From Prolixibacteraceae bacterium (GTDB lineage Bacteria; Bacteroidota; Bacteroidia; Bacteroidales; Prolixibacteraceae): a stretch of 40,173 nt of DNA. A model generated the notes under the pieces. It worked only from the letters and a program-made list of their open reading frames with translations, did no database searches and was not told the origin of the DNA. Position 1 is the stretch's first letter, and every line of letters begins with the position of its first letter. Shown here piece by piece: positions 23,882 to 32,820 of this stretch. The position numbers and the translations under genes are program-made. The stretch covers positions 1 through 40,173 of the forward strand of contig JANXYV010000032.1 in NCBI GenBank assembly GCA_025355875.1, written 5' to 3'.

Positions 23882-25306
23882 ATGGGAAATCCAAAAGGTT
23901 TCATGACGATAGGGCGAAAAGATGCAGGTTATCGCCCGGTGAATGACCGGATATACGATTACGGCGAAGTAGAGCAGACGCTCGACGAAAACGACCGCAT
24001 GGAACAGGCCGCGCGCTGTATGGATTGCGGTGTTCCGTTTTGCCATTGGGGCTGCCCGGTTGGAAGTAAAATTCCGGAATGGCAGGACCTGGTTTACCAA
24101 GGTAACTGGAAGGGAGCTTATGAAGTTCTGCACTCAACCAATAGTTTTCCGGAGTTTACCGGACGTGTCTGTCCGGCTCCGTGCGAAAAATCATGTGTGC
24201 TGGCCATCCACAACGAAGCGGTTACGATTCGTGAAAACGAAGCATCAACCGTTGAACACGCGTTTAATCTGGGTTTTGTTCTTCCCCGTATTCCTGAAGT
24301 GAGAACCGGCAAAAAAGTGGCCATTGTGGGTTCCGGTCCTGCTGGTCTTTCGGCGGCCGATCTGTTGAATCAGGCCGGACACGAAGTGACCGTTTTCGAA
24401 AAGAACAGCGCCATAGGAGGTTTACTTCGATTTGGCATTCCTGATTTTAAACTCAGTAAAACACAAATTGACCGTCGTCTTGAAATCTTTCTGGATGAAG
24501 GCATCCATTTCAAGCCCAATGTCACTGTTGGAGCGGATATTCCTGCTGCTGAATTATTGGAAAGTTTCGATGCAGTGGTGTTGGCCAACGGAGCCGAACA
24601 GGCCCGCGATTTGCCGGTTGAAGGCCGCAACCTGAAAGGCGTCCACCTGGCTATGGAATTCCTGGTTCAATCGAACCAGCGTGTTGCCGGCGAAGAAATT
24701 CCGGAAGAAATCAGCATTCTGGCTAAAGATAAACGCGTGCTGGTGATCGGTGGAGGTGATACCGGTTCGGATTGTGTCGGAACTTCCATCCGCCAAAAAG
24801 CCAAAAGTGTGACCCAGATTGAAATCCTTCCAAAACCAGCCGAAAACCGTGCCGAGAACAATCCATGGCCCTACTGGCCAAATACGTTGAGAACATCCAG
24901 TTCGCACCTGGAGGGTTGTGAACGTCGCTGGAGTCTTTCGGCCAGGCGTTTTATCGGCGAAAACGGGGAAATCAAACAGGTTGAGCTGGTTACAGTTGAC
25001 TGGGATAAAGACGCCGCCGGACGCTGGGTAATGACCGAAAGGCATGGTTCCGAAGAAATTGTTGAAGTGGATTTGGTGCTGCTGTCAATGGGTTTCACCC
25101 AACCGGTGCACAACGGATTGCTCGATCAGCTGGGAATCGAATACGATAACCGGGGCAATGTAAAAGTGAATTCCAAAAAGCAGACTTCAAATCAAAAAAT
25201 ATTTGCCTGCGGTGATGTCGAAGCCGGTGCAAGCCTGGTGGTCCGTGCCATCGAAGCCGGGAAAATTGCTGCTGGAAATGTGGATGAATTCCTTTGTCCG
25301 GAATAA
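23882..25306 (+). CDS. gltD: Glutamate synthase small (beta) subunit, NADPH-dependent
   Basis: This 474-residue flavoprotein has the N-terminal cysteine motifs for 4Fe-4S clusters: CMDCGVPFC with a following GC (Cys46, 49, 54, 58), and CPAPCEKSC (97, 101, 105). The FAD-binding GSGPAGLSAADLL and the NADPH-binding GGGDTGSDC come next. It passes electrons from NADPH to GltB. ATG 23882 (MGNPKGFMTIGRK) matches family N-termini. An ORF extending to 23846 adds 12 unlikely residues. Transcription may be shared with gltB or separate, given the 268-bp repeat-filled gap. A clear terminator follows. Confidence 0.97.
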   Translation: MGNPKGFMTIGRKDAGYRPVNDRIYDYGEVEQTLDENDRMEQAARCMDCGVPFCHWGCPVGSKIPEWQDLVYQGNWKGAYEVLHSTNSFPEFTGRVCPAPCEKSCVLAIHNEAVTIRENEASTVEHAFNLGFVLPRIPEVRTGKKVAIVGSGPAGLSAADLLNQAGHEVTVFEKNSAIGGLLRFGIPDFKLSKTQIDRRLEIFLDEGIHFKPNVTVGADIPAAELLESFDAVVLANGAEQARDLPVEGRNLKGVHLAMEFLVQSNQRVAGEEIPEEISILAKDKRVLVIGGGDTGSDCVGTSIRQKAKSVTQIEILPKPAENRAENNPWPYWPNTLRTSSSHLEGCERRWSLSARRFIGENGEIKQVELVTVDWDKDAAGRWVMTERHGSEEIVEVDLVLLSMGFTQPVHNGLLDQLGIEYDNRGNVKVNSKKQTSNQKIFACGDVEAGASLVVRAIEAGKIAAGNVDEFLCPE

Positions 25307-25328
25307 AAAGAAGTTAAAATAGAATTTC

Positions 25329-25367
25329 AAAGGCCGTTCCCATTTAGTTGAGGACGGCCTTTGTTTT
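25329..25367 (+). terminator. Intrinsic terminator after gltD
   Basis: AAAGGCCGT (25329-25337) pairs perfectly with ACGGCCTTT (25354-25362), followed by GTTTT. It is positioned 23 bp after the gltD stop. Confidence 0.75.
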
Positions 25368-25415
25368 CATGTATTGATTGCAGGGATAATGCCCAATGTT
25401 GATAGTGCTTATATT

Positions 25416-25435
25416 CCGTCACATAAATGTGACGG
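25416..25435. repeat. Perfect CCGTCACAT palindrome
   Basis: CCGTCACAT and ATGTGACGG form a nine-pair stem with a two-base loop. It belongs to a CCGTC/GACGG repeat cluster that ends at the aldo/keto reductase stop codon. Confidence 0.7.
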
Positions 25436-25474
25436 CAAGGATTAACGGCATTTCATTTCGCAATTAGCAATATT

Positions 25475-25506
25475 CTTTGCCGTCCGCTTTAGCTGACGGA
25501 CATGAT
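25475..25506. repeat. Dispersed CCGTC/GACGG repeat (copy 1)
   Basis: CTTTGCCGTCCGCTTTAGCT followed by GACGGACATGAT differs by only two or three bases from 28335-28366. The arms CCGTC-GC and GC-GACGG form a hairpin. It abuts the stop codon of the minus-strand aldo/keto reductase gene and could act as its 3' end structure. Confidence 0.75.
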
Positions 25507-25507
25507 T

Positions 25508-26530
25508 TTATTCAGGCCACCTTCCCTGGGTTTGCCGGGCCACCATCCATCCCGGATATTCAGGATTTAGTGCACTGACTTCATTTAACCGTTGCAAATC
25601 TTCTGAAGTAAGTTGCAGATCAACTGCTGAGATATTGTCTTTCAATTGTTCCAGCGTTTTGGCGCCAATGATGGTACTGCAAACTCCCGGTTGACGGGTC
25701 ACCCAGTTGAGCGCGACGGTTGCCACCGATACGTTGTGTTGAGTGCCAATTTCTGCCATCACATCAATAATATCGTATGCTTTTGGTTTGTTGATGGGCG
25801 GAAAATCAAAAGCATCACGGCGGCTGTTTCCGGCAACGGCATTGTTCCGGGTGTATTTTCCGGAGAGAAAACCACCTGCCAGCGGGCTCCAGGGCATGAT
25901 CCCGATATTTTCGCTCAAGGCCATCGGAACAATTTCGCGTTCCAGTTCGCGACTGGCAATTGTATAATAATTCTGGGAAGCAACGAATTTGGTCCAGCCC
26001 ATTTTTTCGGCATAACTGTTGGCTTTTACTACCATCCAGGCCGGATGATTGCTGATGCCAAGGTACCTTACTTTTCCCGAGCGGACCACATCTTCCAGCC
26101 CGCGCATGGTTTCTTCGAGTGGGGTTATCGGGTCGACACCATGAATATATAAAAGATCGATGTGCGAAAGATTCATCCGTTGAAGGCTGTCGTTCACCGA
26201 ATCCATGATATGAAGCCGCGAAAGCCCGACCTGGTTAGCTCCCGGACCCATCCGGATCCTCAACTTGGTCGCAATGATTACCTGCTGACGGTTTACACCA
26301 AGCGTTTTGAGCGACTTGCCCAGCATCGTTTCCGATAATCCTTCCGAGTAGGCATTGGCCGTGTCGATAAAGTTGATCCCGCTGTCGAGCGAGGTTTTGA
26401 CGATGTCGGTCACCTCATCCTGAGGTACCTGTCCAATGGCTTGCCAATAGCCTTTTCCGCCGAAAGTCATCGCTCCCAGACAAAGCTCTGACACCAAAAC
26501 CCCTGTTTTACCGAGTTCGTTGTATTTCAT
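25508..26530 (-). CDS. Aldo/keto reductase
   Basis: This 340-residue TIM-barrel reductase has the catalytic tetrad Asp56, Tyr61 (FIDTANAYSEG), Lys89 (IATKL) and His130 (LLYIHGVD). It also has the NADPH-binding C-terminal block (TIIGAKTLEQLKDNI). It resembles the YajO/Tas-like AKR group that reduces aldehydes and ketones with NADPH in the cytoplasm; the substrate is not predictable. It is transcribed alone, converging on gltD, with hairpin repeats at its 3' end. Confidence 0.93.
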   Translation of the reverse strand: MKYNELGKTGVLVSELCLGAMTFGGKGYWQAIGQVPQDEVTDIVKTSLDSGINFIDTANAYSEGLSETMLGKSLKTLGVNRQQVIIATKLRIRMGPGANQVGLSRLHIMDSVNDSLQRMNLSHIDLLYIHGVDPITPLEETMRGLEDVVRSGKVRYLGISNHPAWMVVKANSYAEKMGWTKFVASQNYYTIASRELEREIVPMALSENIGIMPWSPLAGGFLSGKYTRNNAVAGNSRRDAFDFPPINKPKAYDIIDVMAEIGTQHNVSVATVALNWVTRQPGVCSTIIGAKTLEQLKDNISAVDLQLTSEDLQRLNEVSALNPEYPGWMVARQTQGRWPE

Positions 26531-26982
26531 AATTTGGAAAATTTTAGAAAATGAATTGAATTCGTAATGTGTTTAGACTAAAACAAACGGACAAATGGAA
26601 AGTTCCGGGATTACAAAGGATAATCATGCTTTCAACCCTAAAAAACTGCAGAAATTCCTTTGAATGACAGTTTCCGGAGCATGATTCCGGTTGTTATAGG
26701 ATATTTCTTGAAATCAGCAGCAATTACCGGATTCAAAAGTTCTTGTTTTGTAATTCAGCGAAAATAAACTGTTTCAATTTGAAACCAATACCAATCTCAA
26801 TTCATGTGATTTTGTTGTTGAGATGAAACTCTGTACTATTGATTTGTTACTATTTCAATTTGATTACCCACATTACTATTTCAATAAATTCTTCGAAGTA
26901 CAGGGAAGAGTATTTTACTATGAACTAGTTTTGGCAAAATGAGATAGAGCTTCACACAAAACCATTACAGAAATCCAAAACG
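26531..26982. other. Intergenic region between divergent aldo/keto reductase and metallophosphoesterase genes
   Basis: This 452-bp gap holds no supported gene. A 15-bp palindrome GTTTCAATTTGAAAC lies near 26771-26786. TTACTATTTCAAT is directly repeated at 26847-26859 and 26873-26885, exactly 26 bp apart. Spaced repeats in a divergent promoter region could bind a regulator. No exact TAnnTTTG element was recognised. Confidence 0.5.
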
Positions 26983-28161
26983 ATGAATCCAGATTACCCG
27001 ATAAATTTCCAAAGAATAAAAAAACGCACCTCCCAAGCGGCGATATTTCTGATACTTCTTCTGTTTGCTTCGTCTTGTGATATTTTCAACCAGAAGCACC
27101 CCGTTCAGATTGTCTTTACCTCGGATTCGCATTTTGGGTACACCCGAAGCGCTTTTCGCGGCGATTCGAATGTTTCGGCCCTCATCGTGAATGAGGCAAT
27201 GATCCGGGAAATCAATTCGTTGCCCATTTTAACTTTGCCTGCCGACAGCGGTGCAAATGCCGGAATGCCAATAGGTGAAATTGATTATCTGATCAATACC
27301 GGCGATATCGCCAATCGTTCCGAGCCGGGGATTCAAAGCGCTGCCAAATCGTGGGACCAATTTACCACATCTTATATCAACGGGTTAACCACCAAAAACA
27401 TTAAAAATCAAAAAACAGAACTGTGGTTGCTGCCCGGTAATCACGATGTTTCGAATGCAATAGGCCATTATAAAATTGTCGGTGTTCATGCCGACAACAG
27501 TTCATTGCTCGGGATTTACAATTACATGTTTCCTGAAAATAAAAAAACTTCGGCCACCTTCAATTATGCGACCGATAAAATTCATTACTCAAAGGATGTT
27601 GCCGGGGTACATTTCGTTTTTGTGAATATCTGGCCCGACTCCAACGAACGGGTCTGGATGGAAAATGATTTGAAATCGGTTGAGGCAAACACTCCGGTCA
27701 TACTTTTTACCCACGACGAACCGGATGCTGAATCGAAGCATTTTTCGAATCCAAACGGAGTTCACGACATTAATACGACCGATAAATTTGAAAACCTCCT
27801 CTGCGATGTTTTTAAGGATGGCTCAATGGTTTCAGATTCCGACGTCGTTGAACAACGCGAATTTGTTTCTTTCCTGAAGGTACATCCGAATATCAAAGCC
27901 TATTTCCATGGAAATGCCCATCAAAACAGGTTCTATACCTATCAAGGCCCGGATAAAGATGTGAACCTGAAAACGATTGAAGTGGATTCGCCCATGAAAG
28001 GGGAAGTTTCCGGTTTAGACCAGACGAAAATGTCGTTTCAGCTCATTACTCTTGATCCTGAAACCAAATTAATGACCGTTCGCCAGTGCCTGTGGAATAC
28101 CAATCCTGCAAAACCGTATTCGCCAATTGCCTGGGGAGCCAAAACCAACATACAGTTATAA
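26983..28161 (+). CDS. Lipoprotein calcineurin-like metallophosphoesterase
   Basis: This 392-residue protein has a hydrophobic N-terminal segment ending in lipobox ASSC (Cys32). The metallophosphoesterase metal ligands follow: DSH (48-50), GDIANR, GNHD, THDEPD and the terminal HGNAH motif. It would hydrolyse phosphate esters outside the cytoplasm, anchored by lipid; the substrate is unknown. The start could also be downstream, but the residues before the hydrophobic segment are positively charged (KKRTSQ), as expected of a signal. Neighbours give no pathway. Confidence 0.87.
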   Translation: MNPDYPINFQRIKKRTSQAAIFLILLLFASSCDIFNQKHPVQIVFTSDSHFGYTRSAFRGDSNVSALIVNEAMIREINSLPILTLPADSGANAGMPIGEIDYLINTGDIANRSEPGIQSAAKSWDQFTTSYINGLTTKNIKNQKTELWLLPGNHDVSNAIGHYKIVGVHADNSSLLGIYNYMFPENKKTSATFNYATDKIHYSKDVAGVHFVFVNIWPDSNERVWMENDLKSVEANTPVILFTHDEPDAESKHFSNPNGVHDINTTDKFENLLCDVFKDGSMVSDSDVVEQREFVSFLKVHPNIKAYFHGNAHQNRFYTYQGPDKDVNLKTIEVDSPMKGEVSGLDQTKMSFQLITLDPETKLMTVRQCLWNTNPAKPYSPIAWGAKTNIQL

Positions 28162-28334
28162 ATTCAGTATTCCCTCCAAAACAAAAGGATTTCATCTCGA
28201 ATTTGAAGATGGAATCCTTTTCAGTTTACAAATCCATTCATTTCACCTTTTCAAGGTTCTGATAGCCCGGCATCAGGTGCATTTGGGTAAGAACCATTCG
28301 ATTAAGTTGTATCAAACATTTAGGTTGCGATATC

Positions 28335-28366
28335 CTTTGCCGTCTGCTTTAGCTGACGGACAAGAT
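28335..28366. repeat. Dispersed CCGTC/GACGG repeat (copy 2)
   Basis: CTTTGCCGTCTGCTTTAGCT followed by GACGGACAAGAT is the near-identical partner of 25475-25506, in the same orientation. Confidence 0.75.
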
Positions 28367-28381
28367 GTGCAAATAAATCGT

Positions 28382-28417
28382 TTGGCTTTAGCCACAAAAG
28401 GTTGGGCTAAAGCCCAA
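28382..28417. repeat. GGCTTTAGCC hairpin repeat
   Basis: TTGGCTTTAGCC pairs with GGGCTAAAGCCCAA around ACAAAAGGTT. It lies directly after the CCGTC/GACGG repeat, so the pair makes a composite two-hairpin block. Confidence 0.7.
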
Positions 28418-28488
28418 ATCACTGTTCAAACTTTTTCCCGTTGACTAATGGTAAACGGCAAATGATAACCAGAACGCACCCTCAACCC

Positions 28489-28533
28489 AAAAGCGGCTGA
28501 ACTCCGGATTTATTCCGTAATTCAGCCGCTTTT
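28489..28533. terminator. Palindromic repeat acting as probable bidirectional terminator (copy 2 of 10463-10503)
   Basis: AAAAGCGGCTGAA (28489-28501) pairs perfectly with TTCAGCCGCTTTT (28521-28533). It lies between the convergent metallophosphoesterase and HMA lipoprotein genes and has A/T runs on both ends. Its sequence reappears in inverted orientation at 10463-10503. Confidence 0.75.
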
Positions 28534-28576
28534 GTACCCGATCCGGATACTGTAAACCTGGACTGATCACTGTAAA

Positions 28577-28879
28577 TTATTTCGAAGCCACCAGAAATCC
28601 CCGGTCTTCAATGGCTTTTGAAATGTCTTTCAGACTGGTTTTATTGGAATCGAATCGCACGAAAGCCGTCGAATCTTTGTAGTTGGCGCTGATGCTGTCG
28701 ATGCCTGCCAGGGTCTTTACCCCTTTTGCAATAGAAAGTTCACAATCTGTGCAGTGCATGCCATGCACATTCAGTTTTACTTCGACCATTGCAGCCGTTG
28801 CGGCGGCTTTTGGGGCTTGTTTGGGGGTGCAGGCGGCCATACTGAGCGCCAGAACCATCAGGAGAAGAACGTGTTTCAT
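28577..28879 (-). CDS. Heavy-metal-associated (HMA) domain lipoprotein
   Basis: This 100-residue protein has a lipoprotein signal (MKHVLLLMVLALSMAAC, Cys17), a short Ala/Lys-rich linker and a full HMA fold. The metal-binding motif is GMHCTDC (Cys43, Cys46), and the KDSTAFVRFDSNKTSLKDI strand-helix follows. HMA domains bind copper, zinc or mercury. Lipid anchoring outside the cytoplasm suggests metal sequestration or hand-over. The neighbouring heme o synthase serves a copper-containing oxidase in some bacteria, but a link here is only a guess. It has its own start, 73 bp from the ctaB stop. Confidence 0.88.
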   Translation of the reverse strand: MKHVLLLMVLALSMAACTPKQAPKAAATAAMVEVKLNVHGMHCTDCELSIAKGVKTLAGIDSISANYKDSTAFVRFDSNKTSLKDISKAIEDRGFLVASK

Positions 28880-28952
28880 GGGTAAAATTGATTAATGGAT
28901 TTAACTTGAAACGAATCCGGAGTGAATTTGTTTTCGTCCCGGTTTACATTAC

Positions 28953-29822
28953 TTAAAACAAACTGTCTGCAATCAGGATAATCATCATGAAAAGGTACAG
29001 GAAATTCAGTTTATAAAAAGCCGGTCGCGCCTGAATGTCGTGTTTGATGATCATGGCAATGGACAAAGAAAATAGTACATAAAAAATATAAATCAGGAGG
29101 AAAAACATCAGGATATTTCCGCGCAGAACTTCCAACGTTACGATTAACGCGGTGGAAATGGTCGCCAGGATCCAGGTAAAACTCAGCCGTTTGATCTGGT
29201 TGTCGTTAAAAACAGCGTGAAGGCTTGGAAATCCGACCAGTTCGTATTCCTTGCCAAACATGAGCAGCAAAAGCCAGAAATGCGGAATCTGCCCGATGAA
29301 AAAGAACAAGGCGACCCAGAAAATGGGTCCGCTGTCCCAGTTGCCACCACCCGCAAACCAGCCAATGTAGGGCGGGAGAGCGCCCACCAGGGAGCCTGGA
29401 GCCACTGCAAAAGCAGTCACTTTTTTGAGCGGAGTATAAATGGCATTGTACGAAATCAGGGTGAGAAAACTAGTCAGAAAAACCAGGATCGGGAAATTGG
29501 CGATTAAAAGAAAAGCGCCGTATGCAAAGAAACCGGCGGCAACCCAAAAAGTAGCTTTCGGACTGATCTTTCCGGAAGGAATGGGCCGGTTTTTGGTCCG
29601 CGGCATCAGCGCATCGGTTTTGTATTCCTGAAGGTGATTGATGGCTCCCGAACTGCACGACATCAGAAATACACCGGCCATCAGCATCCATGCCTGAACG
29701 TCAAAAATATTGGTTTTCAGGACATATCCGGTTAGTGCAGAAATAGCAATGGGCAAAGAAATCCGCACTTTGCCCAGTTCAAGGATTATTTTTATCCAGT
29801 AATTCAGCTTTATTTTCCTCAT
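28953..29822 (-). CDS. ctaB: Heme o synthase (protoheme IX farnesyltransferase)
   Basis: This 289-residue UbiA-superfamily integral membrane protein has about eight or nine hydrophobic helices. Its first polar motif contains N62, E66 and D70, followed by MPRTKNRPIPSG, and the YNAIYTPLKK loop is typical of heme o synthase. It transfers a farnesyl group to heme b for terminal oxidases. I chose the ATG at 29822, giving normal family length and N-terminus (MRKIKLNYWIKII). The in-frame extension to 29978 adds 52 residues without membrane character and is likely untranslated. Other cytochrome oxidase genes are not in the window. Confidence 0.92.
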   Translation of the reverse strand: MRKIKLNYWIKIILELGKVRISLPIAISALTGYVLKTNIFDVQAWMLMAGVFLMSCSSGAINHLQEYKTDALMPRTKNRPIPSGKISPKATFWVAAGFFAYGAFLLIANFPILVFLTSFLTLISYNAIYTPLKKVTAFAVAPGSLVGALPPYIGWFAGGGNWDSGPIFWVALFFFIGQIPHFWLLLLMFGKEYELVGFPSLHAVFNDNQIKRLSFTWILATISTALIVTLEVLRGNILMFFLLIYIFYVLFSLSIAMIIKHDIQARPAFYKLNFLYLFMMIILIADSLF

Positions 29823-29973
29823 TATCAATTTGTGGTGGCTAATCTTTATTAGATAACCGGTTTTTGACCATCTTAACACTTCCGATATACCCAATGTTTT
29901 GAACGACTCCTCATAAATGATTTGCCAGTTTGCTTCAGGTGAATTACGCCATTTGTTGTTGCCTTCCGGAGCA

Positions 29974-30004
29974 AACAAAAAACCTTGCCATTTTGCGGCA
30001 AGGT
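29974..30004 (-). terminator. Intrinsic terminator after floA
   Basis: ACCTTGCC and GGCAAGGT form an eight-pair stem with a seven-base loop. On the minus strand it is followed by a run of six T. It ends the SPOR-clpS-nfeD-floA transcript just upstream of the ctaB gene. Confidence 0.85.
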
Positions 30005-30023
30005 CCTTCGTTTTGGCAAAATA

Positions 30024-31010
30024 TTATTTTTTCTTTTTGTTTTGTTCTTCCATTGAGATTGCATCGCGCATGGCGGTATCAGCCATGATGTTTTTGTATT
30101 TCATGTAATCCATGATTCCCAGGTTCCCATTCCGGAAAGCTTCGGCAATAGCCATCGGAATCTGGGCTTCTGCATCGATCACCTTGGCGCGGGCTTCCTG
30201 AGCCTTGGCTTTCATTTCCTGTTCGAGGGCCACGGCCATGGCGCGGCGTTCTTCTGCTTTGGCCTGGGCAATATTTTTATCTGCTTCTGCCTGGTCCATC
30301 TGCAAACCGGCACCAATGTTTTTGCCAATATCAATGTCGGCAATATCGATCGATAGGATTTCGAAAGCGGTTCCTGCATCAAGACCTTTTCCCAGAACGA
30401 CTTTCGAGATTGAATCCGGGTTTTCGAGCACTGCTTTGTGAGTATGCGACGATCCGATAGACGAAACAATTCCTTCACCCACGCGGGCTAATACTGTTTC
30501 TTCACCGGCTCCGCCGACCAGTTGCTTGATATTTGCCCGAACCGTAACCCTGGCGCGGCAAATGAGCTGAATACCGTCTTTGGCCACTGCAGCAACCGGA
30601 GGAGTATCGATAACTTTCGGGTTTACCGACATTTGTACCGCCTGAAATACATCGCGTCCCGCAAGGTCGATGGCTGTTGCCATTTTGAACGTCAGCTCGA
30701 TGTTGGCTTTTTGAGCTGATACCAGCGCGTGGACCACTTTTTCGACATGGCCACCCGCCAGAAAGTGGGCTTCCAGTTCGTCGCGGTTCAGGATGAGCCC
30801 GGCTTTGGTACCTTCAATCAGGGCACGGACAATCACCGAAGGCGGCACTTTCCGGAAACGCATCAGGAAAAGCTGAAGCAGTGAAATACGGACATCGGAT
30901 ACCAGGGCCGAGAACCAAAGTCCGACCGGAATGTAATATAAAATGATGACCAGAAGGATGAAAATCCCGATGATCAAACCAAAAATCCCAAGGTTTGCTA
31001 TTTGTTCCAT
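30024..31010 (-). CDS. floA: Flotillin-like protein FloA
   Basis: This 328-residue protein has an N-terminal membrane segment ([24 protein letters not shown]) and then the SPFH/YqfA family body. Characteristic blocks are [43 protein letters not shown] and the Ala/Glu-rich coiled segment [19 protein letters not shown]. FloA organises membrane microdomains and helps envelope proteins assemble. Length is typical. Its start overlaps the nfeD stop (TAATG), the usual pairing of these two families. Confidence 0.96.
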   Translation of the reverse strand: MEQIANLGIFGLIIGIFILLVIILYYIPVGLWFSALVSDVRISLLQLFLMRFRKVPPSVIVRALIEGTKAGLILNRDELEAHFLAGGHVEKVVHALVSAQKANIELTFKMATAIDLAGRDVFQAVQMSVNPKVIDTPPVAAVAKDGIQLICRARVTVRANIKQLVGGAGEETVLARVGEGIVSSIGSSHTHKAVLENPDSISKVVLGKGLDAGTAFEILSIDIADIDIGKNIGAGLQMDQAEADKNIAQAKAEERRAMAVALEQEMKAKAQEARAKVIDAEAQIPMAIAEAFRNGNLGIMDYMKYKNIMADTAMRDAISMEEQNKKKK

Positions 31011-31483
31011 TAGTCTAAGCTTAAAGGTTCAACGGTTATTAACGATTTTTCGATTTGAATAATTCGGACTTTCTCTCCCGGGTTCACAAAGGTTCCGGTT
31101 GAGCGTACTTCCACCACTTCATTGTTCACTTTAATTTTTCCCATGGGGGCAAGCCGTCCGATGGTAACGCCAATATCCCCGATTTTCACTTTCTCATGGT
31201 CAATTTCGTTGGCCATCCCGTGCAGTACGGTTTTCAGGATCATTTTTTTGCCGCTTTTCCCTTTAAAAAACTTCACGACAAGGATGGGCGAAACAATCAT
31301 CACAAAGACAAGGGTCAGAAAACCGGCGAGAGATCCGTAAGTGCTGAAGGCCAGATAAATGCTGTACGCAAAAACCAACAAGCCTCCTATTCCGGCAACG
31401 GCGCTTCCCGGAAGGATTGTGAATTCGATCAGCAATAAAACGATTCCAAGAAAAATGAGAAAAAGGATGATCAGAAGGTTCAT
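31010..31483 (-). CDS. NfeD-like membrane protein
   Basis: This 157-residue protein has three hydrophobic segments in its first 75 residues and then a soluble OB-fold domain ([26 protein letters not shown]). This is the short NfeD form lacking the ClpP-like protease part. NfeD proteins are almost always co-encoded with flotillins and act with them in membrane microdomains. Translation is coupled to floA by a one-base overlap. Confidence 0.92.
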   Translation of the reverse strand: MNLLIILFLIFLGIVLLLIEFTILPGSAVAGIGGLLVFAYSIYLAFSTYGSLAGFLTLVFVMIVSPILVVKFFKGKSGKKMILKTVLHGMANEIDHEKVKIGDIGVTIGRLAPMGKIKVNNEVVEVRSTGTFVNPGEKVRIIQIEKSLITVEPLSLD

Positions 31484-31494
31484 GGGCAGTTGGG

Positions 31495-31779
31495 TTAGTC
31501 GATGGTCGCTTTCAGATCTTTTTGGATCAGGGCGTTTTTCATTGGTCTAAGATAGGAAAAACTTCCCTTCTTTACATCGCATTTTCCTTTAAAATGAATT
31601 AGCTGAGTACATTGCTCAGCCTGAAGGAGATCATGGTCACAAATCTGCATCAGCGCCTCGATTACATAGTCGAAGGTGTGATAATCATCATTGTGCAAAA
31701 CCAGGAACCGCTCTTTCGATAGTCTCTGTTCAGACTTTTGATCGGCTTCCTTGTGAGGTGATTCTTTTGGGCTCATCAT
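31495..31779 (-). CDS. clpS: ATP-dependent Clp protease adaptor ClpS
   Basis: This 94-residue protein carries the ClpS core: LVLHNDDYHTFDYVIEAL (N-degron pocket Asn-Asp), then a helix and the GKCDVKKGSFSYLRPMKNAL end. ClpS delivers proteins with N-end-rule residues to ClpAP/ClpCP. It lies 11 bp upstream of nfeD and overlaps the SPOR gene by four bases, so it is inside the same operon. The C-terminus is slightly shorter than in E. coli (106 residues). Confidence 0.93.
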   Translation of the reverse strand: MMSPKESPHKEADQKSEQRLSKERFLVLHNDDYHTFDYVIEALMQICDHDLLQAEQCTQLIHFKGKCDVKKGSFSYLRPMKNALIQKDLKATID

Positions 31780-32669
31780 TCTTTGTTTAATTTTCTGGCT
31801 TCATCAACGCTTATTTGTTTTCCTTTCTGAAAAGCTACAATGACCGGATTTTTGACTCCTTCCTGCTTGACCTGACTTTGCATGGTGACGGCCTCCTGAT
31901 GGGTTTTCAGGTTTCCGGTAGTATAAATTTTCATTCCTTTTTCATCGGTAAAGTTTTCCACCTTCCGGAGCATAGAGAGTTTTTTGATCATTTTGTTCGA
32001 TGCATCCGGAATTTTGCCTTTGAAAGCCCCGATCTGAATTTTATAAACCAACGCAGGTGGAACAGGTTCGCCCTTAACTTGCTTGCTTTTGGAGGTTTCG
32101 TGCTGAATAAGGATGGTGTCAGTCATTATTTTGGCCATCTTTTGCGTTTCTTCCTTCAGTTTGCTTAGTGTCAGACTGTCACTGTAAACCTTTATTTTTT
32201 GCTGAATTTTGGTTTTCTCTTCGGCCGATCGCGTTTGCCAGTATTGGTCTTCCAGTTCGCGGGCAGACTGGTACAGCGCAGCTATTTCCTGACCGAGAGC
32301 CATGGAATGTTCTTCATTTTTCAGGATAAATACTGATATTTTCTCTTTTTCATCATTCAACGAAGTCGAATATATTTTTCGCAAGCTGTCAGTTTTTGCT
32401 GAAATTTTTCCCAGCTCCATTTCTTTTTGCCAGGCCTGTTTGAACTTCGATTTTGATTCGGCTTTGGCAAAATGCTTCAGGCTCAGGTAGCTGATTTCAG
32501 AATTGACCTGGAAATGGATCAGGGTATCAGCCTGACTTTCGAAGCTGTTCGTCTGGTTCAGAAACACATTTCCCTTTTTCTCGCTGGAAGCAAATGAATT
32601 TGTGTTCCCAATTATAAACAATAGAGGAAGCAGGCTTGTTTTGATGCTGGATTTGAAATGGGTAAACAT
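31776..32669 (-). CDS. SPOR domain-containing envelope protein
   Basis: This 297-residue protein has a signal peptide (IKTSLLPLLFIIGNTNSFASS), a long charged helical or coiled-coil middle (residues about 60-200), and a C-terminal SPOR domain (YKIQIGAFKGKIP ... MKIYTTGNLKTHQEAVTM). SPOR domains bind denuded peptidoglycan glycan strands at division sites. It is the first gene of the operon with clpS, nfeD and floA. Its exact role is unknown. The start ATG 32669 fits the signal peptide. Confidence 0.85.
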   Translation of the reverse strand: MFTHFKSSIKTSLLPLLFIIGNTNSFASSEKKGNVFLNQTNSFESQADTLIHFQVNSEISYLSLKHFAKAESKSKFKQAWQKEMELGKISAKTDSLRKIYSTSLNDEKEKISVFILKNEEHSMALGQEIAALYQSARELEDQYWQTRSAEEKTKIQQKIKVYSDSLTLSKLKEETQKMAKIMTDTILIQHETSKSKQVKGEPVPPALVYKIQIGAFKGKIPDASNKMIKKLSMLRKVENFTDEKGMKIYTTGNLKTHQEAVTMQSQVKQEGVKNPVIVAFQKGKQISVDEARKLNKE

Positions 32670-32792
32670 ATTTTCCTGAACATTGATTCCGGCTTAAAAG
32701 TACAAAAAATGTAACAAGCTTCGGATAAGTTTTGTCGGGTTTATTTTATTAACAACGAATCGTTCGGCCCAAATTATATTATTATTTCAAGT

Positions 32793-32800
32793 ATATTTGT
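32793..32800 (+). promoter_or_regulatory. Candidate -7 promoter element for bcp-recA
   Basis: TATATTTG matches TAnnTTTG and lies 20 bp before the bcp ATG at 32821. Expression of recA may depend on it, since bcp and recA are one base apart. No LexA-type box was recognised here. Confidence 0.5.
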
Positions 32801-32820
32801 CTAAATTAAAACATACGGAA

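Larger units (their letters stand above)
28162..28576. other. Repeat-filled gap between metallophosphoesterase and HMA lipoprotein genes
   Basis: These 415 bp contain three hairpin repeats, listed separately (28335-28366, 28382-28417, 28489-28533), and no credible gene. Apparent short reading frames across them are produced by the repeats. Confidence 0.6.

Noticed and set aside
28127-28444. Short plus-strand frame after the metallophosphoesterase gene
   Set aside because: It overlaps that gene's end and then reads through palindromic repeats; no recognisable domain.
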